The notes: generated from the letters alone by a model not told the origin. A stretch of 7,789 bases of DNA from JBDSKH01 sp050245915 (GCA_050245915.1 JBFWWZ010000079.1:1-7789); one strand, 5' to 3'. Shown: positions 1 through 6,023, counted from the stretch's first letter. Program-made: numbers and translations.

Positions 1-296
1 GTCATCGCGCCCGCGCACATCCGGTCGATGGCGTAGCCGGGGACGCTCAGCGGCAGGCCGGCCAGGATGGCGGAGGTGCGTCCCAGCGTGAGGCCCTGAT
101 CGCCGGTCTGGGTGGTCGCCGCGATCGCGACATCGTCGACGCGGTCCTTCGGCAGGTTCGGGTTGCGTTCGAGGAGCCCGATGGTGGCCTTGACGATGAG
201 GTCGTCGGCGCGGGTGCCCCAGTACTGGCCCTTCTCGCCCGCTCGTCCGAAAGGTGTCCTGACGCCGTCGACGAAGACGACTTCCTGAGTACGCAT
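1..296 (-). CDS. Thiolase family protein (acetyl-CoA C-acyltransferase), N-terminal part
   Basis: This is the first 98 complete codons of a thiolase; the gene continues beyond the left window edge. Thiolases cleave 3-ketoacyl-CoA with CoA in beta-oxidation, or condense acyl-CoAs in the reverse direction, in the cytoplasm. The start is ATG at 296. The N-terminus has the family signature VRTPFGRAG (residues 12-20). QTGDQGLTLGR (63-73) is a typical thiolase segment. DRMCAGAM (91-98) contains the nucleophilic cysteine, Cys94, which forms the acyl-enzyme. A thiolase is normally about 390-400 residues, so the His and second Cys catalytic motifs lie outside the window. In actinobacteria this thiolase type often sits between RNase D and a FadB-like 3-hydroxyacyl-CoA dehydrogenase, which would be expected further left. 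A FadA-type role is inferred; the precise chain-length preference cannot be read. The gene appears to have its own leaderless promoter 50 bases downstream of rnd. Confidence 0.93.
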   Translation of the reverse strand, partial: MRTQEVVFVDGVRTPFGRAGEKGQYWGTRADDLIVKATIGLLERNPNLPKDRVDDVAIAATTQTGDQGLTLGRTSAILAGLPLSVPGYAIDRMCAGAM

Positions 297-302
297 GGGC
301 TC

Positions 303-308
303 AGCCTA
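303..308 (-). promoter_or_regulatory. Putative -10 element of a leaderless thiolase promoter
   Basis: On the minus strand the hexamer TAGGCT fits the actinobacterial -10 pattern TANNNT. It is followed by exactly 6 bases (GAGCCC) and then the ATG at 296. Transcription would therefore start at or next to the start codon. No Shine-Dalgarno sequence fits in this gap, which agrees with a leaderless mRNA. No convincing -35 hexamer is visible. Read-through from rnd is also possible, since no terminator is visible in the 50-base gap at 297-346. Confidence 0.45.
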
Positions 309-346
309 GGCAGGCCGTCTGGACGCCCCGAATCGTTTGACCGAAC

Positions 347-1588
347 CTACGAAGCGGCGTTCTCGTCGCTCTCGGGCGTTTGGTCGATTCGTACAAAGGC
401 TTCGGCAATCACCTGTGCAAGTGCGTCAACCTGCCAGGTGCGCGCACCGAGCGCGCGGAGGGCTTCGCCGATCGTGCCGGGGGTGATGGGCTCCGGTGGC
501 GCCCACGCCACCCTCCGCAGGTACTCGGGGGTGAGGAGGTTCTCCAGCGGCAGGTCGAGCTTCTCCGCCACGGCTGTCACGTCGGCCCGTGCGCGCTTGA
601 ACCGGCCGTCGGCCTCGGGGTTCTTCTCCGCCCACACCCGCGGCGGGGGGAGGGTGTCGCTCGGCGGACGCACTGCGGGCAGGTCGTCGGTGGTCATCCC
701 GCGCTGGATCGCGTCGAACCAGCGGTCGAGCTGGCTGCGGCTCGCCCGGCCGGTGAACTCTTTGATGGCGGCCAGATCGCGTTTCGTGGCGGGCAACGCG
801 CGCGCGGCGGCGACGAGCGAGCCGTCCGGCACCAGCCGCCCGGGGGCGGTGTCGATCTCGCGTGCGTACTCGTCGCGCGCGGTCCACAACTCGCGGGCGA
901 CGGCGAGGTTGCGCGCCTGACGCAGCCCGTGGATGCCGGACAGGCGGCGCCAGGGATCCTGACGCACCGCGGTCTCCTTCCCCAGCACCGCGGCGAACTC
1001 CTCCTGCGCGATCCCCATCTTCCCGGAGCTCTCCAGGAGCTCGGCCACCTTGTCACGCAGTTCGGGCAGCAACTCGACGTCGAGCGCCGCATAGACCAGC
1101 CACGCCTGCGGCAGGGGCCGGGTCGACCAGTCCGCCGCCGAATGCTCTTTGGCGAGGTGGATGCCGAGCAGCTCCTCGACGACAGCGCCCAGTCCCACGC
1201 GGGGGAGCCCCGCCAGCCGGGCCCCGAGCTCGGTATCGAAGATCCGCGCGGGATCGAGACCCACCTCTCGCAGGCACGCGAGGTCTTGGCTCGCGGCATG
1301 GAGGATCCATTCCTGGTCGCCGATCGCATCCATCAGCTCGGTGAACGGAACGCCGATCGCGGGAGGGTCGAACAGGAAGACCCCGGCGCCGCGCCGGAAC
1401 ACCTGGATCAGGTATGCGCGCTGGGAGTAGCGGAAGCCGGATGCGCGCTCGGCGTCGATCGCGACCGGACCGGTGCCCGCCGCGATCGCGGCGACGGCGG
1501 CGCGATACCCGTCGACGGTCTCGATGACGTCGAGGGGCGCGTGCTCGACCGGATCCTGTGGACCGGCTGGTGTGTCGGAGTCAGTCAC
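347..1588 (-). CDS. rnd: Ribonuclease D (DEDDy 3'-5' exonuclease with HRDC domain)
   Basis: The 413-residue product (from GTG 1588) is a cytoplasmic 3'-5' exoribonuclease of the DEDDy group, which in E. coli trims 3' ends of tRNA precursors and other stable RNAs. The exonuclease domain covers about residues 20-195. Exo I is DAERASGF with Asp45 and Glu47, Exo II is HAASQDL with Asp102, and Exo III is YAALD with Tyr166 and Asp170, so all catalytic positions are present. An HRDC nucleic-acid-binding domain follows at about 212-295, and a further C-terminal helical region at 310-400 includes KNPEADGRF. Length is normal for actinobacterial members. The start is uncertain: GTG 1588 gives an 8-base overlap with the DUF3000 stop, while ATG 1603 adds five residues (MSGRR) and overlaps by 23 bases. 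Neither has a good ribosome site, so translation is probably coupled to DUF3000. TAG stop at 347-349. Confidence 0.93.
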   Translation of the reverse strand: MTDSDTPAGPQDPVEHAPLDVIETVDGYRAAVAAIAAGTGPVAIDAERASGFRYSQRAYLIQVFRRGAGVFLFDPPAIGVPFTELMDAIGDQEWILHAASQDLACLREVGLDPARIFDTELGARLAGLPRVGLGAVVEELLGIHLAKEHSAADWSTRPLPQAWLVYAALDVELLPELRDKVAELLESSGKMGIAQEEFAAVLGKETAVRQDPWRRLSGIHGLRQARNLAVARELWTARDEYAREIDTAPGRLVPDGSLVAAARALPATKRDLAAIKEFTGRASRSQLDRWFDAIQRGMTTDDLPAVRPPSDTLPPPRVWAEKNPEADGRFKRARADVTAVAEKLDLPLENLLTPEYLRRVAWAPPEPITPGTIGEALRALGARTWQVDALAQVIAEAFVRIDQTPESDENAAS

Positions 1589-2177
1589 GCGCCGCCCGGA
1601 CATGGGGGAGCAGGCCGACGGCGTCGGCGGTCGGGGGGAGACCGGCGAGCAGGCAGAGCAGTTCGCTCCAGCCCTCAACCGATGCGGCGATCGAATTCTG
1701 GTCAGGGGTCCACGACGCGCGGATCTCCAGCTGAGCTCCGTCGCTCTGCCCGGCGAGCTCGCCGAACCCGGTGGAGAGCACCTTGGTCGCGGTTCCGGAG
1801 GCGGCCGAGTACACCGCCTCCCGTGCGGCGAGCGCGTCCTCCAGCCACGACCAGGCGACGCCGGCGACGAACGGGTCCAGTCCGATGTCGGTCTCCAGGG
1901 GCGCCTGCGCGAAGCACACCACGCGGAACGTGCCGCCCCAGGCCTCCGGCGCGGCAGGGTCGTACAGCAGCACGAACCGGCCGGTGCCGAGCAGCGAGTC
2001 GACCCCGTGCCGCGCCGGTCGCACATCGCCGGCCAGCGCGATCGCGTGCGGGGCGAGCCCGGTGGGGGCGGGGATCTCGGTCAGCACCAGTTCGGGGCGG
2101 ACGCCGGCATCGTGCACGGCCTGCAGCGCCTGCCCGAACAGGGCGGGGACGCCTGCTCCACGCGAGGTTTCCGACAC
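1581..2177 (-). CDS. DUF3000 family protein
   Basis: This 198-residue soluble protein has no signal peptide or membrane segment. I recognise it as the actinobacterial DUF3000 family, partly from sequence (for example GTGRFVLLYDP at 64-74, FRVVCFAQAPLETDIG at 83-98, FVAGVAWSWLEDAL at 102-115) and partly from its fixed place directly before an HRDC-type RNase D. The family has no established biochemical function. Length is typical. The start GTG at 2177 is preceded in frame by a TAG codon four codons upstream, so no longer start is possible. There is no ribosome site, but a TANNNT -10 hexamer lies 6 bases before the start, suggesting a leaderless transcript. The gene is first in an operon with rnd: its TGA at 1581-1583 lies inside the first codons of rnd. 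An RNA-related role is only a guess from this pairing. Confidence 0.9.
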   Translation of the reverse strand: MSETSRGAGVPALFGQALQAVHDAGVRPELVLTEIPAPTGLAPHAIALAGDVRPARHGVDSLLGTGRFVLLYDPAAPEAWGGTFRVVCFAQAPLETDIGLDPFVAGVAWSWLEDALAAREAVYSAASGTATKVLSTGFGELAGQSDGAQLEIRASWTPDQNSIAASVEGWSELLCLLAGLPPTADAVGLLPHVRAARD

Positions 2178-2183
2178 GTGTGC

Positions 2184-2189
2184 AGACTA
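2184..2189 (-). promoter_or_regulatory. Putative -10 element of a leaderless DUF3000-rnd promoter
   Basis: The minus-strand hexamer TAGTCT matches TANNNT and is followed by 6 bases (GCACAC) and the GTG start at 2177. A weak -35-like GTGACT lies 18 bases further upstream (2208-2213). The spacing is the usual one for leaderless actinobacterial genes. The element overlaps a possible -10 hexamer for the divergent hydrolase gene on the other strand. Confidence 0.5.
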
Positions 2190-2193
2190 GGGT
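2188..2193 (+). promoter_or_regulatory. Possible -10 element for the hydrolase gene
   Basis: TAGGGT on the plus strand fits TANNNT and would give a 5' leader of roughly 40 bases before the ATG at 2241, including the ribosome site at 2228-2234. No good -35 hexamer is seen, so this is tentative. The only space for a hydrolase promoter outside coding sequence is the 63 bases of 2178-2240. Confidence 0.25.
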
Positions 2194-2227
2194 TTCCACG
2201 GGGGCGGAGTCACGTGCCACGCGGGAC

Positions 2228-2234
2228 GAAAGGG
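2228..2234 (+). promoter_or_regulatory. Ribosome binding site deciding the hydrolase start
   Basis: GAAAGGG ends 6 bases before ATG 2241. It supports this ATG over the in-frame GTG at 2214, which would add nine residues (VPRGTKGHQ) and has no ribosome site in front of it. Confidence 0.6.
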
Positions 2235-2240
2235 CATCAG

Positions 2241-3404
2241 ATGGGACGGCGGGTCGCCGGCGGGATCGCGCTGGGGGTCGTCGCAGCGGCCGGGGCAGCT
2301 GCCGTCACCGCGGCGGCGCTGAGCGTGATCGTCGCCCGGACGATCATCATCCCGCCCTCCCGGCGCACCGAAGACGTCGCGATCCTGGGCTACGACCCGG
2401 AGTCGCGCACCATCCTGCTGTCGTCCAACGCGGACTCCCGGCTCCCCGGCGATTACAGCTTCTGGTTCACCCGGGACTCCGGCCATGCCCGGCTCGGCGA
2501 GATCATCGCGCAGACCGACGGCACCGTCCGGAGGCGAGTACTCGGCGTCGACTTCGGCGATCTGACGGCGGCGAAACGGGGTCGGCTGAGCGGCTGGTTC
2601 CACCTCAGCCCGCGCGATCTGCCGTTCCCGTATCGAGATGTCAGCGTGGAGACGCCGCTGGGGTCGGCGCCTGCCTGGCTGGTTCCGGCGGAAGGCGGCA
2701 CAGGCACCCGGTGGGTGATCAACGTGCACGGCCGTGCGGTGCGCCGCTCGGAGACGTTGCGCGCGATCCCGCCGTTCCGCGCCGCCGGGTACACCTCGCT
2801 GATCGCCTCATATCGCAACGACGGTGACGCTCCCCGCAGCGACGACCACCGCTACGCCCTCGGCGACCGGGAATGGCAGGACATCGACGCGGCCATGCGC
2901 TATGCGGTCGATCACGGCGCGACGGAACTCGTGCTGATGGGCTGGTCGATGGGCGGCGCCACCGTGCTGCAGGCGCTCACCCGCTCGCCGCTCGGCTCCC
3001 TTGTGACAGGTGTCGTGCTCGACTCGCCGGTGGTCGACTGGATCGCGACCATCGACTTCCAGGCGTCGCTGCGGCGCCTTCCCGCACTCGTCCGATGGGG
3101 TGTCGTCCAGCTGTTCCGGCACCGCTGGGGCGGGCTCTTCACCGGGCTGGCGGAGCCGCTGGACCTCGACCGGCTCGACTTCGTGCGGCGCGCGCGAGAG
3201 CTCGACATCCCGATCCTCATCATGCACAGCGACGACGACGGCTTCGTGCCCTCGACCGCCTCACGGGCTCTCGCCGTCGCGAGGCCCGACATCGTGACCT
3301 ATGTGCCGTTCGACGTGGCGCGGCACACGAAGCTCTGGAACTACGATCAGGACAGGTGGGAGAACGCGATCAGCGACTGGCTGACGGGTCTCGACAGGCG
3401 CTGA
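2241..3404 (+). CDS. Membrane-anchored alpha/beta hydrolase
   Basis: The 387-residue protein starts with a short basic stretch (MGRR) and one hydrophobic segment at about 5-33, rich in Ala, Val and Gly, so it is probably held in the membrane with the bulk of the protein outside; cleavage as a signal peptide is less likely because no clear AXA site follows. The catalytic fold occupies about 130-385. The nucleophile elbow is GWSMGG with Ser236. HSDDDGFVP (329-337) carries the likely acid, Asp333, and ARHTKLWNYD (360-369) carries the catalytic His362. NVHGRAVRRSET (161-172) forms the oxyanion-side loop. The region 41-130 is specific to the subfamily and I do not recognise it. Substrate is unknown; esterase, peptidase or acyl-transferase activity are all possible. 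It is divergent from DUF3000 and converges on the sufE-like gene, with only 4 bases between stops, so it is a single-gene unit. Confidence 0.88.
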   Translation: MGRRVAGGIALGVVAAAGAAAVTAAALSVIVARTIIIPPSRRTEDVAILGYDPESRTILLSSNADSRLPGDYSFWFTRDSGHARLGEIIAQTDGTVRRRVLGVDFGDLTAAKRGRLSGWFHLSPRDLPFPYRDVSVETPLGSAPAWLVPAEGGTGTRWVINVHGRAVRRSETLRAIPPFRAAGYTSLIASYRNDGDAPRSDDHRYALGDREWQDIDAAMRYAVDHGATELVLMGWSMGGATVLQALTRSPLGSLVTGVVLDSPVVDWIATIDFQASLRRLPALVRWGVVQLFRHRWGGLFTGLAEPLDLDRLDFVRRARELDIPILIMHSDDDGFVPSTASRALAVARPDIVTYVPFDVARHTKLWNYDQDRWENAISDWLTGLDRR

Positions 3405-3409
3405 CGCCT
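3396..3409. terminator. Small hairpin across two convergent stop codons (weak terminator candidate)
   Basis: AGGCG (3396-3400) and CGCCT (3405-3409) form a 5-base-pair stem with loop CTGA, spanning the TGA of the hydrolase gene and touching the TAA of the sufE-like gene. There is no T-run on either strand. It is the only inverted repeat I see at this convergent junction, so it may act as a weak bidirectional stop signal, but the stem is short enough to be chance. Confidence 0.2.
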
Positions 3410-3849
3410 TAGGCCGCTGCGGACTTCTCCCGGACCTGGCGCTGGATGCGCCCGAGCAGCGCCATCATCCCGCGGATGCGAAGCGGGCTGACCGCCTCGG
3501 TGAGCCCGATGGTGAGCGGGTAGTCGGCCGGTACCGAGAGCACCTCGTCGACGGTGAGACCCTTCAGACCTTCGGCCAGGATCGACGCGAAACCCCGGGT
3601 CGTCGGCGCCTCGCGGGGCGCGGTCACGAACGTGTGCACGACGGAGTCGTCGACCTCCACGAAGATGAACACCGGCGACTGGCATTCCTCGACGCGTTCC
3701 AGCAGGTCGGGGTGATCGGCGTACCGCTCCGGCAGTTCGGGCAGCGCATTCGAGAACTCGAGCAGCAACTGCAGGCGCTCGCGCTGCTCGAGGGCGAGGA
3801 AGTCGTCGCGGATCTGCGCGAGTGCCTCAGGCAGCTGCTGCTCGGTCAT
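3409..3849 (-). CDS. sufE: SufE-like sulfur acceptor protein
   Basis: This 146-residue cytoplasmic protein belongs to the SufE/CsdE fold. In the family, an active-site cysteine accepts persulfide sulfur from a donor enzyme and passes it on for iron-sulfur cluster assembly or related thiolation. The cysteine is visible as Cys56 in VEECQSPVF (residues 53-61), the conserved SufE context. PTTRGFASIL (82-91) and SVPADYPLTIGL (104-115) also fit the family, and the length is normal. The start is ATG 3849, 10 bases after the sulfurtransferase stop, with only a weak AGAG ribosome site. The two genes form an operon. In mycobacteria a sufE-like gene likewise neighbours sseA, so a rhodanese is the likely sulfur donor or partner here rather than SufS alone. 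This is inference from linkage. It is not part of a suf cluster in this window. Confidence 0.92.
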   Translation of the reverse strand: MTEQQLPEALAQIRDDFLALEQRERLQLLLEFSNALPELPERYADHPDLLERVEECQSPVFIFVEVDDSVVHTFVTAPREAPTTRGFASILAEGLKGLTVDEVLSVPADYPLTIGLTEAVSPLRIRGMMALLGRIQRQVREKSAAA

Positions 3850-3859
3850 CGTGTCGACT

Positions 3860-4753
3860 CTAGAGCGTGCCGGGCTCCGCGCCCTTGACGATCGGCGCGC
3901 GCACCGAGCTGCCCCACTCCGTCCACGATCCGTCGTAGTTCTTGACGTTCGGGAAGCCGAGGAGGTGGGTCAGCACGAACCAGGTGTGGCTCGAGCGCTC
4001 CCCAATGCGGCAGTACGCGATGACGTCGTCGCCCTCTTTCAGCCCGATCTCGTCGCGGTAGATCGCGTCGAGCTCGCCGCGCGTCTTGAACGAACCGTCG
4101 TCCGCGACGGCGCGGGCCCACGGCACGTTGCGGGCTGTCGGGATGTGACCGGCGCGCAGCGCCGACTCCTCCGGGTACGCCGGGGCTGTGGTGCGGTCGC
4201 CGACGTACTCCTCGGGGGAGCGGACGTCGACCAGCGGGACCTTGCCGATGGCGGCGAGCACGTCGTCCTTGTAGGCGCGCTGTTCGCTGTCGTCGCGCTC
4301 GACGACGGGGTAGTCGACCACGGCGGGGGACGGGACGTCGGTGGTGTAGGGGCGGCCCTCGGCCTCCCACTTGGCGCGGCCGCCGTCGAGCAGCCGCACG
4401 TCCTCGTGGCCGAACAGCGTGAACACCCAGAGTGCGTACGCGGCCCACCAGTTGTTCTTGTCGCCGTAGATGACGACGGTGCTGTCCCGCGAGATGCCTT
4501 TGCCGCCGACGAGCTTCGCGAAGCCGGCGCCGTCCACATAGTCGCGGGTCACGGGGTCATTGAGATCGGTGTGCCAGTCGATCTTGACGGCACCCTCGAT
4601 GTGTCCGGTCTCGTACAGCAGCACGTCCTCATCGGATTCCACGACCACCAGGCCCGGCTCGCCGAGGTGTTCCGCAAGCCACTCGGTGCTCACCAGCCGT
4701 TCGGGATGCGCGAAAGCGGTGAAAGCCGGCGACGGGTCGCGCTCGATGGTCAT
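3860..4753 (-). CDS. sseA: Thiosulfate/3-mercaptopyruvate sulfurtransferase (rhodanese, SseA/CysA2 type)
   Basis: The 297-residue product has two tandem rhodanese domains, the usual length for this class. It transfers sulfane sulfur from thiosulfate or 3-mercaptopyruvate to a nucleophile through an enzyme persulfide. The N-terminal, inactive domain covers about 15-140, with GHIEGAVKIDW (50-60) and VIYGDKNNWWA (94-104). The C-terminal, active domain covers about 160-285, with VDVRSPEEY (175-183), GHIPTARNVPW (202-212) and the active loop CRIGERSSHTWF starting at Cys248. This loop sequence is that of the actinobacterial SseA/CysA2 enzymes. The CxxGxR loop suits thiosulfate use, while loops of the CG(S/T)GV type are typical of mercaptopyruvate enzymes, so a thiosulfate donor is more likely. 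Start ATG 4753 has a strong GGAGG four bases upstream. It is first in an operon with the sufE-like gene and divergent from zapE. Confidence 0.94.
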   Translation of the reverse strand: MTIERDPSPAFTAFAHPERLVSTEWLAEHLGEPGLVVVESDEDVLLYETGHIEGAVKIDWHTDLNDPVTRDYVDGAGFAKLVGGKGISRDSTVVIYGDKNNWWAAYALWVFTLFGHEDVRLLDGGRAKWEAEGRPYTTDVPSPAVVDYPVVERDDSEQRAYKDDVLAAIGKVPLVDVRSPEEYVGDRTTAPAYPEESALRAGHIPTARNVPWARAVADDGSFKTRGELDAIYRDEIGLKEGDDVIAYCRIGERSSHTWFVLTHLLGFPNVKNYDGSWTEWGSSVRAPIVKGAEPGTL

Positions 4754-4757
4754 GGGT

Positions 4758-4762
4758 CCTCC
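4758..4762 (-). promoter_or_regulatory. Ribosome binding site of the sulfurtransferase gene
   Basis: GGAGG on the minus strand ends 4 bases before ATG 4753. It fixes this start and rules out the 73-residue upstream extension that the open frame would otherwise allow, which also runs into the zapE coding region on the other strand. Confidence 0.7.
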
Positions 4763-4856
4763 AACGGACAGGGAGACGAGTGGGTACTGTTCCAGGGTAG
4801 GCAGTCGACCGTGGGCCCGCAGGAGTGCCGTAAGAGTTCGACACGATCCATCACTC

Positions 4857-4861
4857 TGAGG
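4857..4861 (+). promoter_or_regulatory. Ribosome binding site deciding the zapE start
   Basis: TGAGG ends 7 bases before GTG 4869. The alternative ATG at 4914 (residue 16) has no ribosome site in front of it, so the GTG start is preferred. Confidence 0.5.
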
Positions 4862-4868
4862 CTCTCCC

Positions 4869-5873
4869 GTGCACGAATTCCCCGTCCCGTCGCTCACCGA
4901 GCGCAATCCCGCCATGACGGCGGCCGAGATCGCCGCGTCGCTGGTGCCTCCGCGCCAGTTCGAAGACGCCACGCTCGAGAACTACGTGCCCGACCACGAC
5001 TACCCCTCGCAGGCACGCGCGGTCGAGAAGGTGCGCGCGTTCGCGGCGGCGTGGACCCCCGCTCGCGGCATGTTCGCCAGGAGGCCGCCGGTGACGAAGC
5101 CCGGCATCTACCTCGACGGCGGTTTCGGCGTCGGCAAGACCCACCTGCTCGCCGCCCTGTGGAAGCTCGCTCCCGGACGCACCTATTTCGGCACGTTCAT
5201 CGAGTACACCGCCCTGGTCGGCGCACTCGGCTACGCGGCCACCGTAAAGCTCTTCACCGGCGCGAGCTTCCTCGCGATCGACGAGTTCGAGCTCGACGAC
5301 CCGGGCGACACCCTGATCATGACCCGGCTGCTCGGGGAGCTCGCCGCCGGCGGCACCCGGATCGCGGCGACCTCGAACACGCCGCCGAACGCGCTGGGGG
5401 AGGGGCGGTTCGCCGCCGCCGACTTCCTCCGCGAGATCATGGCGCTCTCCGACCGGTTCGACATCGTGAAGATCGACGGCCTCGACTACCGGCGCCGTGA
5501 CGTCGAGGGCCACGCCGTCGTGCTGGACGATGTCGCGTTCGACGCCGCCGTGACCGACGCCGCCTCCCGGGGCGACGTGACCGCGGACCCGTTCGATCGC
5601 ATCCTGAGCCACCTGGCGACGGTCCACCCGTCGCGCTACGTGCGCCTGGTGGAGGGCCTTACCGCGATCGGGATCGCCGACGTGCGCCAGCTGCACGATC
5701 AGGCTCAGGCCCTGCGCTTCGTCGCACTCGTCGACCGGCTTTACGACGAGCAGGTGCGGGTGCTGGCGACAGGCACCCCGCTCGATCACGTGTTCGGCGA
5801 CGAGATGCTGTCGGGCGGGTATCGCAAGAAGTATCTCCGGGCGATCTCCCGGCTGATCGCGCTGACCTCCTAG
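4869..5873 (+). CDS. zapE: ZapE/AFG1-family ATPase (cell division protein ZapE)
   Basis: The 334-residue protein is a cytoplasmic P-loop ATPase of the AFG1/ZapE family. In E. coli, ZapE binds FtsZ and affects Z-ring stability in an ATP-dependent way; the eukaryotic homologue AFG1 works in mitochondrial protein quality control. Walker A is GGFGVGKT (84-91) and Walker B is FLAIDEFEL (134-142), followed by DDPGDTLIMTRLL (143-155). The sensor-1-like motif TSNTPPNALGEGRF (168-181) and the region MALSDRFDIV (191-200) are typical of the family. The C-terminal SGGYRKKYLRAISRL (315-329) is the usual ZapE ending. Length is slightly shorter than proteobacterial members. It has no membrane segment. It stands alone on its strand, divergent from the sulfurtransferase. 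Whether actinobacterial members act on FtsZ is not established by anything here, so the division role is inferred from the family. Confidence 0.92.
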   Translation: MHEFPVPSLTERNPAMTAAEIAASLVPPRQFEDATLENYVPDHDYPSQARAVEKVRAFAAAWTPARGMFARRPPVTKPGIYLDGGFGVGKTHLLAALWKLAPGRTYFGTFIEYTALVGALGYAATVKLFTGASFLAIDEFELDDPGDTLIMTRLLGELAAGGTRIAATSNTPPNALGEGRFAAADFLREIMALSDRFDIVKIDGLDYRRRDVEGHAVVLDDVAFDAAVTDAASRGDVTADPFDRILSHLATVHPSRYVRLVEGLTAIGIADVRQLHDQAQALRFVALVDRLYDEQVRVLATGTPLDHVFGDEMLSGGYRKKYLRAISRLIALTS

Positions 5874-5910
5874 CGCCCCGAAACAGGATGTTTACATTCG
5901 GACCCGTCGT

Positions 5911-5948
5911 GTAACGGTCTCGAAACACAGGGACAGCCCCGCCGAAAC
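5911..5948 (+). promoter_or_regulatory. GlnR-type nitrogen-control operator upstream of amt
   Basis: Four 5-base half sites stand at exact 11-base intervals: GTAAC (5911-5915), GAAAC (5922-5926), ACAGC (5933-5937) and GAAAC (5944-5948), each separated by 6 bases. This matches the actinobacterial GlnR box GTNAC-n6-GAAAC-n6-GTNAC-n6-GAAAC. Three of four half sites are perfect and the third is degenerate. The site ends 75 bases before the amt ATG, a sensible place for an activator of an ammonium transporter gene. A further GAAAC (5880-5884) followed after 6 bases by TTTAC (5891-5895) lies just upstream, out of phase with the main box. The alternative nitrogen regulator AmtR of corynebacteria has a different site, which I do not see. 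Confidence 0.72.
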
Positions 5949-5958
5949 GTGGTCGGCC

Positions 5959-5964
5959 CACACT
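5959..5964 (+). promoter_or_regulatory. Possible -10 element of the amt promoter
   Basis: CACACT shares only the second A and last T with TANNNT, but would put the transcription start near 5971, with the GlnR-type box centred about 40 bases upstream and a leader of about 50 bases holding the ribosome site. A poor promoter core is common for activator-dependent genes. The rest of the 5874-6023 gap shows no gene, terminator or riboswitch that I can recognise. Confidence 0.22.
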
Positions 5965-6009
5965 GGCGGCGTACCCGAGGCTCTCTCTCCACGAGCCTGG
6001 CAAACCCTG

Positions 6010-6016
6010 AAAGAGG
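6010..6016 (+). promoter_or_regulatory. Ribosome binding site of amt
   Basis: AAAGAGG ends 7 bases before ATG 6024. It fixes the start of the transporter and excludes the 25-residue upstream extension of the open frame, which would cover the operator. Confidence 0.75.
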
Positions 6017-6023
6017 TAACACC

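Larger units (their letters stand above)
4754..4868. promoter_or_regulatory. Divergent promoter region between the sulfurtransferase and zapE genes
   Basis: This 115-base gap must hold promoters for both directions. Toward the sulfurtransferase, TACCCT on the minus strand (4795-4800) fits TANNNT and would give a leader of about 35 bases. Toward zapE no hexamer fits TANNNT well; TAAGAG at 4831-4836 is the nearest. I see no clear operator or -35 box. No transcription terminator is needed here because the genes diverge. Confidence 0.4.

Noticed and set aside
1473..2240. Upstream extension of the hydrolase frame
   Set aside because: It would be antisense to DUF3000 and rnd and lacks a ribosome site, while GAAAGGG directly precedes ATG 2241, after which a clear membrane anchor begins.
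380..2827. 815-codon open frame on the plus strand across rnd and DUF3000
   Set aside because: It is antisense to two well-supported genes, is rich in Arg, Gly and Ala without any domain, and continues into the hydrolase gene in a wrong frame. This is a common by-product of GC-rich codon use.
3851..5500. 549-codon plus-strand open frame across the sulfurtransferase and zapE genes
   Set aside because: It is antisense to the sulfurtransferase and out of frame in zapE, with no recognisable domain.
5880..5895. Inverted repeat AAAC/GTTT just after the zapE stop as a terminator
   Set aside because: The perfect arms are only 4 bases and no T-run follows. It is better read as possible extra regulator half sites.
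5888..5914. Eight-codon mini-frame (MFTFGPVV) before amt
   Set aside because: It lies upstream of and overlaps the GlnR-type box, probably before the transcription start, so it is unlikely to be in the mRNA. No regulatory codon run or attenuator pair is present.
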